Source: Candidatus Mailhella excrementigallinarum (lineage in GTDB: Bacteria; Desulfobacterota; Desulfovibrionia; Desulfovibrionales; Desulfovibrionaceae). Taken from it: DNA of 64,000 nt. The DNA lies in the NCBI GenBank assembly GCA_944324075.1, contig CALUUZ010000002.1, positions 357,879 through 421,878 of the forward strand, written 5' to 3'. Shown here piece by piece: positions 18,631 through 26,640 of this stretch. Both the position numbers and the translations under genes were made by a program. The notes beneath the pieces are model-generated. The model did not search any database, was not told the origin of the DNA, and saw only the letters and a list, made by a program, of their open reading frames with translations. Within the stretch, counting starts at the first letter, position 1. Every line of letters begins with the position of its first letter.

Positions 18631-18726
18631 TCAGAAAATGACGGGGCGCACTCCTCCCTTCACGTCGGAGACGCGCCACCACCAGAACATGGTGCGGAAC
18701 GTGGAACGGGAGGAAGGATGAAACAT
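18631..18726 (-). CDS. trpL: trp operon leader peptide
   Basis: A 31-codon frame, too short for ordinary gene finders, with three consecutive Trp codons at positions 15-17 (TMFWWWRVSD). The ATG at 18726 is preceded by AAAGGATT, and the stop TGA is at 18631-18633. It is followed within 50 bases by a strong terminator and then trpE. Ribosome stalling on TGG-TGG-TGG when charged tRNA-Trp is scarce would control read-through. Confidence is high because peptide, terminator and operon occur together. Confidence 0.92.
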   Translation of the reverse strand: MFHPSSRSTFRTMFWWWRVSDVKGGVRPVIF

Positions 18727-18774
18727 GAATAAATCCTTTTATGGCAAGAAAACTCTGGCGACTGTCGATGTGTC

Positions 18775-18804
18775 TGGATAACCCCGCGTCGGGCAGAATG
18801 TCAA
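18775..18804 (-). promoter_or_regulatory. Candidate trp operon promoter
   Basis: On the minus strand a perfect TTGACA (18804-18799) is followed 18 bases later by TATCCA (18780-18775). The start of transcription would be near 18768, giving about 40 bases of leader before trpL. The -35 box is excellent and the -10 box is weak. Confidence 0.6.
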
Positions 18805-18928
18805 GCGGGAAGCGAGCCTTGCGCTGACGACCGGGGGGCGCCGCCCGGTATTCAAGCGGAGAAAAGTGTAGTATAAGGGAACGGGATTATGAAGGAACTG
18901 TTTAACCGCGGATTGGATTTAGTGCCGT

Positions 18929-19843
18929 ATGAAGGAAGATGAAGAAAGCGGGATTGCGGAGATAAACGCCGCGCTGCGGGAGAGGCTGCTGCGGCGCATG
19001 AACAGACCGGGGAACTATCCTACTGCCGTTGAGGGGCTGATGCTGATCCGCCGCGACGGAGGCGACTGCGGGGGGCGCTGCTTCGAGCGGCCGCTGGCCG
19101 CGCTGGTTGTGCAGGGGCGCAAGCATTCCGTGTTTGGAGACGGGGATTACTATTACGGTGAAAACCAGTGTCTGGTGGCGGGAGTGGACATGCCGTCCCA
19201 GTTCAATGCCGTGGATGCAACGCCGGAAAGGCCCTTTCTTTCCCTGTGCATCTATCTTGATCAGCGGATGATTTCCGAGCTTTCCATGGAAATGGCGCGC
19301 GCGGGCCTGCCCGACAGCGTGGAGTGCGGCGGCGTGGCCGTGGCGGACGCGGGGCCGGATCTGATGGGAGGGATGCTGCGTCTGGTGGAACTGCTGGACA
19401 AGGAAGAACAGGTTCCCTTCCGCGCGCCGCTGATCATGCGCGATCTGCATTATCTGCTGCTGACGGGACCGCAGGGGGCCGTGCTGCGCAAGCTGAACAC
19501 CCTGGGCACGCGAAACAACCAGGTGGTACAGGCCATCTCCTGGCTGAAGAAGAATATCGAAAAGCCGTTGCGTGTGGAGGAACTGGCCCGGCGCGTGCAT
19601 ATGTCGACATCGAGCCTGCACCGCCATTTCAAGGCTGTCACAGGGTTTAGCCCCCTGCAGTATCACAAGCAGCTTCGTCTGTACGAAGCGCAGCGCCTGA
19701 TGCTGGCGGAGAACGAACGGGCGGCGAGCGCGGCCATGGCCGTGGGCTACGAAAGCGTGACGCAGTTCAACCGCGAATACAAGAGGCTGTTCGGCGAACC
19801 TCCCCATCGGGACATGATCCGCCGCAGGGAACGACTGTTGTAG
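18929..19843 (+). CDS. AraC family transcriptional regulator
   Basis: 304 residues. The N-terminal half matches the AraC-type regulator N-terminal domain (cupin-like, PLAALVVQGRKHSVFG and YYYGENQCLVAGVDMP). The C-terminus (about 205-300) has two helix-turn-helix units (EELARRVHMSTSSLHRHFK and AMAVGYESVTQFNREYKRLF). The targets are unknown; it is divergent from the trp operon but that is not evidence of control. The start at 18929 has no strong ribosome site. A -10-like TATAAG lies near 18870. Confidence 0.9.
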   Translation: MKEDEESGIAEINAALRERLLRRMNRPGNYPTAVEGLMLIRRDGGDCGGRCFERPLAALVVQGRKHSVFGDGDYYYGENQCLVAGVDMPSQFNAVDATPERPFLSLCIYLDQRMISELSMEMARAGLPDSVECGGVAVADAGPDLMGGMLRLVELLDKEEQVPFRAPLIMRDLHYLLLTGPQGAVLRKLNTLGTRNNQVVQAISWLKKNIEKPLRVEELARRVHMSTSSLHRHFKAVTGFSPLQYHKQLRLYEAQRLMLAENERAASAAMAVGYESVTQFNREYKRLFGEPPHRDMIRRRERLL

Positions 19844-19983
19844 AGCAAGCCCTGCCCGCCGGAGACACGCGCTTTGGGGCCGTGCCCGTTTCCGGGCAGA
19901 GAGACTTGCCGGCATCAGGAGCGGAGACAAGCCCCCCTGTCGGCTTGCACTCCGAAACATTTCATGTCGCGGAGTACGAGCCG

Positions 19984-20799
19984 TCAGGCTTTTTCTCCCT
20001 CTCCCCAGGCAAAAACGGCCCCGTTGGGGGCGCCGGGAAACACGCGCGTTCCGTAGATCAGCGCCCGCCTTTCCACCCGCATGGCGGGCCATGGGCCGAA
20101 TTCCGCGCCGAGAACACGCAGCAGGGCCATGGCTGTGGGCGTGACGGTTTCCCCTTCTCCCGGAAAGGGGCGCACGGGGACGCCTTCCATAAGTTCCAGA
20201 ACGGCGGGGGCGGGCACGGGAATGACGCCGTGCGCGCATCTGACGCTGCCGTCCGCCACGGGCAGAGGGCTGACCACAAGACGCGAGGGCGCCAGCCGGA
20301 CAAAAAGTTCGCAGCTCATGCAGATGTCAAGAATACTGTCCAGCGCTCCCACTTCGTGAAAATGCACTTCCTCCGGCTTTTTTCCGTGTACGGCGGCCTC
20401 GGCGCGCGCCAGCAGCGCAAAGGTTTCCGTGGCAAGGCGTCTGGCGGCTTCGTTCATGCCGTTTTCCGCGACAAGTTTTGTGATGTCGGTCAGAGTGCGG
20501 TGCGCGTGCTGGCGCGGGAGCGATACTTCCGCATGCCAGCCGCCGACATGGTTCACCTGCCGGCGCGTCAGGCGCAGGCTTCCGGCCAGTTCCGGCATGA
20601 TCGCGGAAAGAAGCCGTTCCGTGTCCTCCGCGGAGCATTCCGTCATGCGGAGCATTCCGGCCAGAAAGATGTCACCAGACAGACCGGAATGCGCCCGGAT
20701 CGTCAGCACCGTCTCCGGCGTTCGCTCCGCATGTTCGCGCATGCCGGCAGGGGTGTGTTCGTGCGTATGGTTTCCGTGCGTGTGTCCGTGTTCATTCAT
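19984..20799 (-). CDS. larC: LarC-type nickel insertion protein, LarC1 domain only
   Basis: 271 residues. A His-rich N-terminus (HGHTHGNHTHEH), likely nickel-binding, is followed by the LarC1 domain (GLSGDIFLAGMLRM, EVHFHEVGALDSILDI, GVIPVPAPAVLELMEG, TPTAMALLRVLGAEFG). LarC inserts Ni into the pincer cofactor of lactate racemase. In Lactobacillus plantarum full-length LarC includes a second domain reached by ribosomal frameshifting; only 140 bases separate this stop from the convergent AraC gene, so that domain is missing here. The ATG at 20799 and its AAAGGAATTTTTG ribosome site come from repeat C copy 2. Confidence 0.85.
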   Translation of the reverse strand: MNEHGHTHGNHTHEHTPAGMREHAERTPETVLTIRAHSGLSGDIFLAGMLRMTECSAEDTERLLSAIMPELAGSLRLTRRQVNHVGGWHAEVSLPRQHAHRTLTDITKLVAENGMNEAARRLATETFALLARAEAAVHGKKPEEVHFHEVGALDSILDICMSCELFVRLAPSRLVVSPLPVADGSVRCAHGVIPVPAPAVLELMEGVPVRPFPGEGETVTPTAMALLRVLGAEFGPWPAMRVERRALIYGTRVFPGAPNGAVFAWGEGEKA

Positions 20800-20981
20800 C
20801 AAAAATTCCTTTGTGGTTTGCGACCTCCCCCTTCATGGGGAAAAGAGGAGTTGACACGACGGCGAAGCCGATGAAATCCTTTTCCGCATCCCCTCCCTTC
20901 AGGGAGGGGCAATCCGCACGCCCCCTGTCCGTCGGCTGCTTCAGTCAGTCGGCAGATGGGGCGACTGTGGATTGAAACATT
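20797..20981 (-). repeat. Dispersed repeat C, copy 2, between larB and larC
   Basis: A full-length copy filling the gap between the two genes and read in the same direction. It begins ATGTTTCAATCCACAGTCGC (20981 downward), has hairpin CCCCTCCCTGAAGGGAGGGG and word GACGGCGAAGCCG inverted, and ends AAAGGAATTTTTGATG at the larC start. A second worn end (AAGAATTTCTGATG at about 20982-20998) sits beside it and supplies the larB stop codon. Confidence 0.88.
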
Positions 20982-20994
20982 CATCAGAAATTCT

Positions 20995-21654
20995 TTATGG
21001 ACGGAAGGTGTTGATGATTCTTGCCGCGGCGCAGGCCGCGCCGTAGCCGTTGTCGATGTTCATGACGGCCACGCCGGGCGCGCAGCTGGAAAGCATGCTG
21101 GCCAGCGCGGCATGACCTCCCTGCGCCGCGCCGTATCCCACGGAGGTGGGAACCGCAAAAACCGGCTTCGGGGTAAGCCCTCCCATGACGCTGGCCAGGG
21201 CGGCGTCCAGCCCGGCTACGACAATCAGCGCGTCAAAGGTGTTGACTTCATCCAGCCGTTCAGCCAGCCTCCACAGTCCGGCCACGCCGCAGTCCTCGAA
21301 CACCTTGTGCGTGATGCCCAGATAGCGCAGCGTGCGTGCGGCTTCCCAGGCGACGGGGCCGTCCGCCGTGCCGGCGGATATGACGGCGATCCCTCCCCCG
21401 GCCCGGGCGGGCAGCGTTTCGCCGAACGCGGTACGCGACAGGGGATCGTAGTCATACGACGCCCGGATCTGTTCAGGCATCATGGCGAAGATGTCCGGGG
21501 CAAGCCGTGTAAACAGAATGGGGCGGCCCGAACCTCTGCCGAAGCGGGAGAGCAGTTCCTCCACCGCCTCAAAAGGCTTGCCTTCGCAGAATACAGCTTC
21601 GGGCAGACCAATGCGGGAAGTGCGGGCATGGTCAAAAAGAATGCCGTGATCCAT
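20995..21654 (-). CDS. larB: LarB, nickel pincer cofactor biosynthesis protein
   Basis: 219 residues. Related to the AIR carboxylase PurE; LarB carboxylates and hydrolyses nicotinic acid adenine dinucleotide to start the Ni-pincer cofactor. Landmarks are GIAVISAGTADGPVAWEA, VFEDCGVAGLWRL, VVAGLDAALASVMGGL and VPTSVGYGAAQGG. It sits directly upstream of larC, which supports the call. larA and larE are not in this window. The start at 21654 follows GGAG. The stop lies in a repeat C remnant. Confidence 0.92.
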   Translation of the reverse strand: MDHGILFDHARTSRIGLPEAVFCEGKPFEAVEELLSRFGRGSGRPILFTRLAPDIFAMMPEQIRASYDYDPLSRTAFGETLPARAGGGIAVISAGTADGPVAWEAARTLRYLGITHKVFEDCGVAGLWRLAERLDEVNTFDALIVVAGLDAALASVMGGLTPKPVFAVPTSVGYGAAQGGHAALASMLSSCAPGVAVMNIDNGYGAACAAARIINTFRP

Positions 21655-21715
21655 GACAGCTCCGGAGTCTCTCTTTCATCTCAAGCGCTCCCTGAATGGT
21701 TTGAAAGCCTCCCCT

Positions 21716-21896
21716 CAAAGCGTTCTGCACCTGAAAACATCTGCCGGCAGGACACTCTGTTCCGGCTCGCAGTTTCCGCACCTCCGCCGGAGTTTGACGC
21801 CGCAACTGAATTGCGGCGACACCGGATGGGGGGGGCGTCGCGGCGGCGGATTGGCCTGATCGACTTCGCTGGGCATTTCATGAGCGAAATGCTCTG
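21716..21896 (-). repeat. Dispersed repeat A, copy 5
   Basis: Reverse orientation: AAAGCGTTCTGCACCTGAAA start, central hairpin GCCGCAACTGAATTGCGGC, end GGGCATTTCATGAGCGAAAT. Just upstream of larB. Confidence 0.78.
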
Positions 21897-21904
21897 GGAA
21901 GAAA

Positions 21905-22035
21905 ACTGATTGACAGGACGGCAGGGCAGGACTTCTTGACAGAACATCTCCGGTGGGAGGGGCAGTGCAGGGGACGACTCCTGTCCGCCGCCTGCGGATT
22001 CAACAGGCGGATGGAGCCGTCCGGGGATTGAAACA
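21905..22035 (-). repeat. Decayed repeat C copy next to repeat A copy 5
   Basis: Minus orientation. The recognisable parts are GACAGGACGGCAGGGC, GGAGGGGCAGTG and the terminal GGGGATTGAAACAT. The body is worn and the gene-proximal end has been lost or replaced by repeat A. Confidence 0.55.
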
Positions 22036-22205
22036 TGCGGAAAACGCAGGGGGCAGGCTTTCACCCCGCGCGGCGGGCCACACAGCCCGTCGAGGGCATA
22101 TACTGCCTTTAATGAAGACAGTCTATACCGGACGCATGCATGGTAAAAGACATGATTCTTCCGATTTGTTGCCCGATTCTTTCATCTGTCTGGAAGACAG
22201 GCGGA

Positions 22206-23316
22206 TTACAGCTTTTTGACAAAACAGATGATGCGGTTCGCCTCCGCAAAGCCCGTGTTCAGGTGAAAATTCCGGCTGGGTTCGTTTTCCAGCCCGCAAT
22301 CGGCGGCAAATTCGGTACAGCCTCCGGAGGCCGCCCAAGCTTCGCACGCCTTGAGCAGCGCACTGGCATATCCTCTGCGTCTGAACTCCTTTTCCACAAA
22401 GATGCCTTCGAGGTATCCCACGGGAGAACTGTTTGTTCCTTCAACGTAATCACGCCGCAGTCGGCACAGGGCAAAGCCCGCATGTCCTCCTTCCCCGGAA
22501 ACGATGTTTCAATCCACAGTCGCCCCGTCCGCCGACTGACTGAAGCAGCCGAAGGACAGGGGGCGTGCGGATTGCTCCTCCCTGAAGGGAGGGGATGCGG
22601 AAAAGGATTTCATCGGCTTCGCCGTCTTGTCAACTCCTCTTTTCCCCCTGAAGGGGGAGGTCTCAAAACACAAAGGAATTTTTGATGAAAACGGCCGCGT
22701 CATCGTCAGTCAGAAAAGCACGGAGTTCCGTCGTCAGTTCTTCCCGGGCATGAGTCGGCCACAGTTTCATGGCCAGCTCAGGCAGAACGTCGAGATCGGA
22801 AGAATCCGCCCTGCGTGCCACACGTCGGCAGGCTTCCGCGCCCGATGCGCCGGCGAGTGTCGGCGCGGCGTACATGCGTTCTTCCGTGCCGTCCTCACCG
22901 CGTACCATGGTCACGAAAGTCCACCCGCACTTTTCGTAAAAGGTGCTGTGATCCGTCACCAGATAGAGGCGTTCAACGCCAAGTTCCCCCATATCCCTCC
23001 GTACACGGTCGAGAAGATATCTTGCGACGCCTCTGCCGCGGTGTGCTTCCTCGACAAACAGCGCGCATACATTGGGGCTCAGGTCCCGGCGTTCATGAAA
23101 GTCATTTTCGATGACGCCCGCTCCGGCGACGATATTGTCATCCTCATCCACAAGTACATACCACTGGGGAACGGCTCTTCCGTCTGTTCCGGCGCTTCCG
23201 ATGCTTTTGCGGTACAGATCCGGGGAAATATTCCATTTGCCGCCGAACCAGAGGGCGGCTTTTTCATGCAGGGCAGGGCATGTTCTCAGAAATTTCAGTT
23301 TCAGGCTGCTTGTCAC
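22206..23316 (-). pseudogene. Double GNAT acetyltransferase gene split by a repeat C insertion
   Basis: The 5' part (23316-22663) encodes a GNAT domain (NVCALFVEEAHRGRGVARYL) followed by the start of a second, AAC(6')-like domain (DVLPELAMKLWPTHAREEL ... DDDAAVFI). Repeat C then supplies KNSFVF and a stop. The rest of the second domain lies beyond the repeat: VSGEGGHAGFALCRLRRDYV, YLEGIFVEKEFRRRGYASAL, to FVKKL at 22206. Deleting 181 bp between the CATC copies at 22684-22687 and 22503-22506 gives one 310-codon frame. The upstream start is a GTG with a poor ribosome site. The first domain may still be made as a 217-residue protein; the second should be dead. Substrates unknown. Confidence 0.88.
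22503..22687 (+). mobile_element. Dispersed repeat C, copy 3, inserted in an acetyltransferase gene
   Basis: A complete copy from GATGTTTCAATCC to GGAATTTTTGATG, antisense to the split gene. GATG (CATC on the other strand) is present at both ends, and only one copy is needed to restore the gene. So either a 4-bp target duplication was made, or the element inserts beside CATC and carries a similar end. Confidence 0.85.
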
Positions 23317-23397
23317 GGTTTTTTCCGGAGGTGCATAGACAACGCCGTTTCGTCAGTGCCGTCGCATTCGCATACGGCAGGCCCGACGAAACGGCGT

Positions 23398-23459
23398 GAA
23401 GCCTGCGGAGCAGAAACAGGGTCCGGCTGGCAGGCGTTTTCAACAGTAAAACGTGCTAG
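23398..23459 (+). repeat. Repeat A, partial copy 6 (right end only)
   Basis: GAAGCCTGCGGAGCAGAAAC, then GGCAGGCGTTTTCAACAGTA and AAACGTGCTAG. As with copy 1, the end coincides with the TAG stop codon of the neighbouring minus-strand gene. Confidence 0.65.
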
Positions 23460-25165
23460 AACTCTTCGCCTCGTTTCTTCATGGTCTGCATCCCGCCTGC
23501 GGAGTTCACGGTGTCGATGCCATGGCGGCGCAGTTTGAGCTGCGCGTCATAGGCGCGGGAGCCGGTATTGCAGATCAGCGCCACCTTCCTGTCACGCGGA
23601 ATCTCATTGATGCGGGCCTGAAGCTCTTCCAGAGGAATGGCCAGCCATTCTCCGGGATACTTTTGGGCCAGCGGCAGGGACCCCTTGCCGGGGCGCACGT
23701 CAAGGACAATACAGCCGTTTTCCCTGCGGTGCTTCCACAGTTCGATGAATTCATCGGGCAGAATGCTCTTGTGCAGACCGGAAAGCACATTGTCCGCCAC
23801 ATTGGCGGCTGTGTTGATCACGTCCATGGCCGCGGCAAAGGGCGGCGCATAGGCTACTTCAAGGTTGGACAGATCGTTGAGAGTGGGTCTGGAGAACTGG
23901 AGCATGGCGGCCACGGCGTCGATACGCGCCTTGAGGGCGATGCCGTCGGAGCAGAAGCCCTGTACGCCGAGTACGCGGCGGGAAGGCTTGTCCACCACCA
24001 CTTCGATGGTCATCATGCTCTTTTCGGGATAGAAGTGGGCCTTGTCCAGCTGCTCCATGGGCACGCCTGCGGCGTCGAATCCGGCCTGTATGGCCTGGCG
24101 CAGGGTAAGGCCTGTGCCGCAGGCGCTCATTTTGTAAAGTTTCACGCACCAGGAACCGACCACGCCGTCAAAGGTGGAATCCCCGCCCGCAAGGTTGGTC
24201 CCGATGACCCGGCCCTGCCGGTTGGCCATGGAGCCCATGGGCAGATAGGCGGGCTGGCCGGTGATGAGGTTGGGCACGACCACGCAGTCCCCCCCCGCAT
24301 AGATGTCGGGGTCATTGGTCCGCATGTGCTTGTCGACGATGATCCCGCCGCGCGGGTGACAGTCCAGCCCGGCGTCGGCGGCAATCTGCGAGTTGGGGCT
24401 GACGCCCACGGAAAAGATCACTTCATCCGCGTCGATGACGCGCTTGTCGGTGACGACCTGACGAACCTTGCCGTCCTCTCCCATGAGTTCCTTCACCTGC
24501 TCCCCGGTAAGGACGGTGATGCCCAGCTCTTCCAGATCATGCTGGGCCATATGGGCAAGATTGGGAGAAATCTGGGCGGGCAGCACCTGCGGCAGAAGTT
24601 CGATGACGGTGGTCTTGATGCCCCACTGATCGGCAAGAGCGACGGCCATTTCCAGTCCGATGAAGCCCGCGCCCACAATGACGGCGCTGGAAATGCTGCG
24701 GGCGGCGCAGCGCTGCTGCACGGCCTGGGCGGCCTCGATGCAGGTGACGGTGGTCACGTTTTCAAGATCATGTCCGGGAATGGGCGGAACCCTGGGCGTG
24801 CTGCCGGTGGCGATAACCAGCTTGTCATAGGCGATGTCGCGGGTTTGTCCGGTGGCGACATCTTCCACGGTGACGGTTTTTTCCCTGCGATTGATTTTCA
24901 GCGCGCGGGTGCCGAGCTGTACGTCGACATCGCGCAGATCATGGAAGAATTCAGGAGTGCGGATGACACCGGCGGAGGTGGCGCGAAGGCCTTCCACCTT
25001 TTCCACATCACCGCCGACAAAGTAGGGGATGCCGCAGCCGCCGTAGGAAATGATGGCGCCCTGATCGATGAGGGTGACCTTGCTTTCGGGCTCAAGACGC
25101 TTGAAGCGGCAGGCGGCCTTGGGGCCGAGAGCCACGCCTCCGATGACGAGAACGTTTTTGGGCAT
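23456..25165 (-). CDS. CoA-disulfide / polysulfide reductase-type flavoprotein with C-terminal rhodanese domain
   Basis: 569 residues. FAD fold VLVIGGVALGPKAACRFK, the single redox Cys in SYGGCGIPYFVGG as in CoA-disulfide reductases and NADH oxidases, an NAD fold VIVGAGFIGLEMAVALA, the FAD contact DIYAGGDCVVVPN, and a C-terminal rhodanese domain (about 465-569) with its Cys in ALICNTGSRAYDA. Relatives reduce CoA persulfide or polysulfide with NADH, fitting a sulfur-metabolising anaerobe. The ATG at 25165 has GAGG upstream and matches the family start; the longer frame is not supported. Single gene. Confidence 0.9.
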   Translation of the reverse strand: MPKNVLVIGGVALGPKAACRFKRLEPESKVTLIDQGAIISYGGCGIPYFVGGDVEKVEGLRATSAGVIRTPEFFHDLRDVDVQLGTRALKINRREKTVTVEDVATGQTRDIAYDKLVIATGSTPRVPPIPGHDLENVTTVTCIEAAQAVQQRCAARSISSAVIVGAGFIGLEMAVALADQWGIKTTVIELLPQVLPAQISPNLAHMAQHDLEELGITVLTGEQVKELMGEDGKVRQVVTDKRVIDADEVIFSVGVSPNSQIAADAGLDCHPRGGIIVDKHMRTNDPDIYAGGDCVVVPNLITGQPAYLPMGSMANRQGRVIGTNLAGGDSTFDGVVGSWCVKLYKMSACGTGLTLRQAIQAGFDAAGVPMEQLDKAHFYPEKSMMTIEVVVDKPSRRVLGVQGFCSDGIALKARIDAVAAMLQFSRPTLNDLSNLEVAYAPPFAAAMDVINTAANVADNVLSGLHKSILPDEFIELWKHRRENGCIVLDVRPGKGSLPLAQKYPGEWLAIPLEELQARINEIPRDRKVALICNTGSRAYDAQLKLRRHGIDTVNSAGGMQTMKKRGEEF

Positions 25166-25379
25166 GTCGGGAAACCTCGCAGGGTAAATAAATAATGGTA
25201 GGAGCAAACACGGCCTGAACCGCGCAAGCAATTCCGCACATGATAGCAAAGGCCGGCCGTAAAAGGCAAGATGACGGAGGGAATTTTTCTGAACGGAGAT
25301 GCGTTCCTTTTGGGGCCGCGGGAACATTCCCGCAATGGGCATGTTCCCGGAGCCGGGTATGGCGAGGCGCCCCTCTGTC

Positions 25380-25482
25380 CGGTGCCGCCGCAATTCACAT
25401 GCGGGGGGGGAGTTCCGGCTTCAGGCGAAATCTGCGGGCCGGAAACGGAGTCTGGCCGGCATTCTCAAGGACAGGACGTTCC
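25380..25482 (+). repeat. Repeat A, partial diverged copy
   Basis: GCCGCCGCAATTCACATGCGG, TTCCGGCTTCAGGCG, TGCGGGCCGGAAACGGAGTC and an end GACAGGACGTTCC. The left arm is missing. It overlaps the 3' end of the small gene at 25465-25704. Confidence 0.55.
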
Positions 25483-25704
25483 GGAACTGCGGAGAGACCG
25501 GCCCCGGCCTGATTCAGACATGCCTGCTCCCTCTGTGGCCCCTCTCTGCTCCGATATGTTCGGAGCCTTGCCCGGGGTTTCCTCTTCCTCCTGCTTCTCG
25601 GGCGACAGATGTCCGGGGGCGGGCGCATATGTATCCGTTCTTCCAAGAAGCATGCGGATTTCCTCCTGTGTTAATACTGCAGATGTGTTCCATTCGCTCT
25701 TCAT
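25465..25704 (-). CDS. Small hypothetical protein with FliM-like N-terminal motif
   Basis: 79 residues starting MKSEWNTSAVLTQEEIRMLL. The LTQEEIRMLL segment resembles the N-terminal peptide of FliM (LSQDEIDALL) that binds CheY-P; the rest is polar and low-complexity. The ATG at 25704 is preceded by AAGGAG at good spacing, the best argument that it is real. The last residues overlap a repeat A remnant, so the natural C-terminus may be lost. Could be a spurious frame. Confidence 0.4.
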   Translation of the reverse strand: MKSEWNTSAVLTQEEIRMLLGRTDTYAPAPGHLSPEKQEEEETPGKAPNISEQRGATEGAGMSESGRGRSLRSSGTSCP

Positions 25705-25871
25705 ACGGCTCTCCTTGACCGGAGGGAAAATGCGCCGCGGCGGGGTAGAGTTCCGGCCGGTTCCGTGAGTGATAGTGAAGTACGGACATGTTATACCCGT
25801 TTCAGGCAGTTTTTTTCCGCAGCATTTGTTTTTCGGATACGTAAGAATGTGTTCGTTTTGAAAAAATGCTT

Positions 25872-26351
25872 CATCAAAAATTCCCTTGCGGTTTGAAATC
25901 TCCCCCTTCAGGAGAAAGGAACTGTTGACAGGACGGAGAAGCCGTCGAAATCCTTTTCCGCGGTTCCTCCCCCATCAGGGCATTTTCACTTTGAAAATGC
26001 CCTGCCGACTGCGAGAGCAGGCGGCCGCCGCGAAGGCATAAGCGCAATTTGTTTGCGTTGTTGCATGCCGAAGCGAGCGTGCCTTTCAGCTTTGACTTTG
26101 CAAAAAGTCAAAGCGAATCTGCTCGCAGAGCAGGGCGAGACTGAAGCCGCGACGCCTCCTCTTCTCCGGTGTCGCCGCAATTCACTTGCGGCGTACAGCT
26201 CCGGCGGCGTGAAACCTGCGGGCCGGAATATCGGGTTCTGACTGGCAGAGACTTTCGAGAGCAAAACGCTCTGGGGAGGGGCAAGCCGCGCGCCCGCTGT
26301 CCTTCGGCCGCGGAGTCAGGCGGCGGATGGGGCGATTGTGGATTGAAACTT
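25872..26351 (-). repeat. Dispersed repeat C, copy 4, split by a nested repeat A
   Basis: Minus orientation: begins ATTGAAAC-complement at 26349, carries the large hairpin, and ends GGGAATTTTTGATG at 25872. Repeat A copy 7 lies inside the small hairpin: CGCGGTTCCTCCC on one side, GGGGAGGGGCAA on the other. Confidence 0.8.
25977..26272 (+). repeat. Dispersed repeat A, long copy 7, nested in repeat C
   Basis: Starts with the hairpin AGGGCATTTTCACTTTGAAA, carries about 110 extra bases (including a stem TTTGACTTTGCAAAAAGTCAAA, arms only counted), then GAAGCCGCGACGCC, the central GCCGCAATTCACTTGCGGC hairpin, and the end CGAGAGCAAAACGCTC. Confidence 0.75.
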
Positions 26352-26415
26352 TCAGGGGATGCGGAAAGGCGGCCCCGGGAATACCGGAAGGCCGCCTGAA
26401 AGATGGCAAATGCCT

Positions 26416-26570
26416 GGAGCATTTCGCTCATGAAATGCTCCACAGAGTTGAGCAGGGCGAGACTGAAGCCGCGACACCGGAGCAGCCGCAATTCACTTGC
26501 GGCGTCAATCTCCGATGGAGGCGTCAGAACACAGGGTCCTGACCGGATACTTTCAATAGCAAAACGTTCC
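26416..26570 (+). repeat. Dispersed repeat A, copy 8
   Basis: Starts with the perfect hairpin GGAGCATTTCGCTC/ATGAAATGCTCC, then GAAGCCGCGACACC, GCCGCAATTCACTTGCGGC, and ends AATAGCAAAACGTTCC. It lies just downstream of the YjgR-type gene. Confidence 0.78.
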
Positions 26571-26640
26571 GGGATGGGAAGACAGGAACCGTTTCCGGGC
26601 TGGAGCGGTGCAACAGCGTGTTTTCGCTTTTGCAAGGATG

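Noticed and set aside
18902..20239. Long 445-codon minus-strand frame over the AraC gene
   Set aside because: It is a mirror of the AraC gene and the larC end with no ribosome site; its composition is that of a shadow frame.
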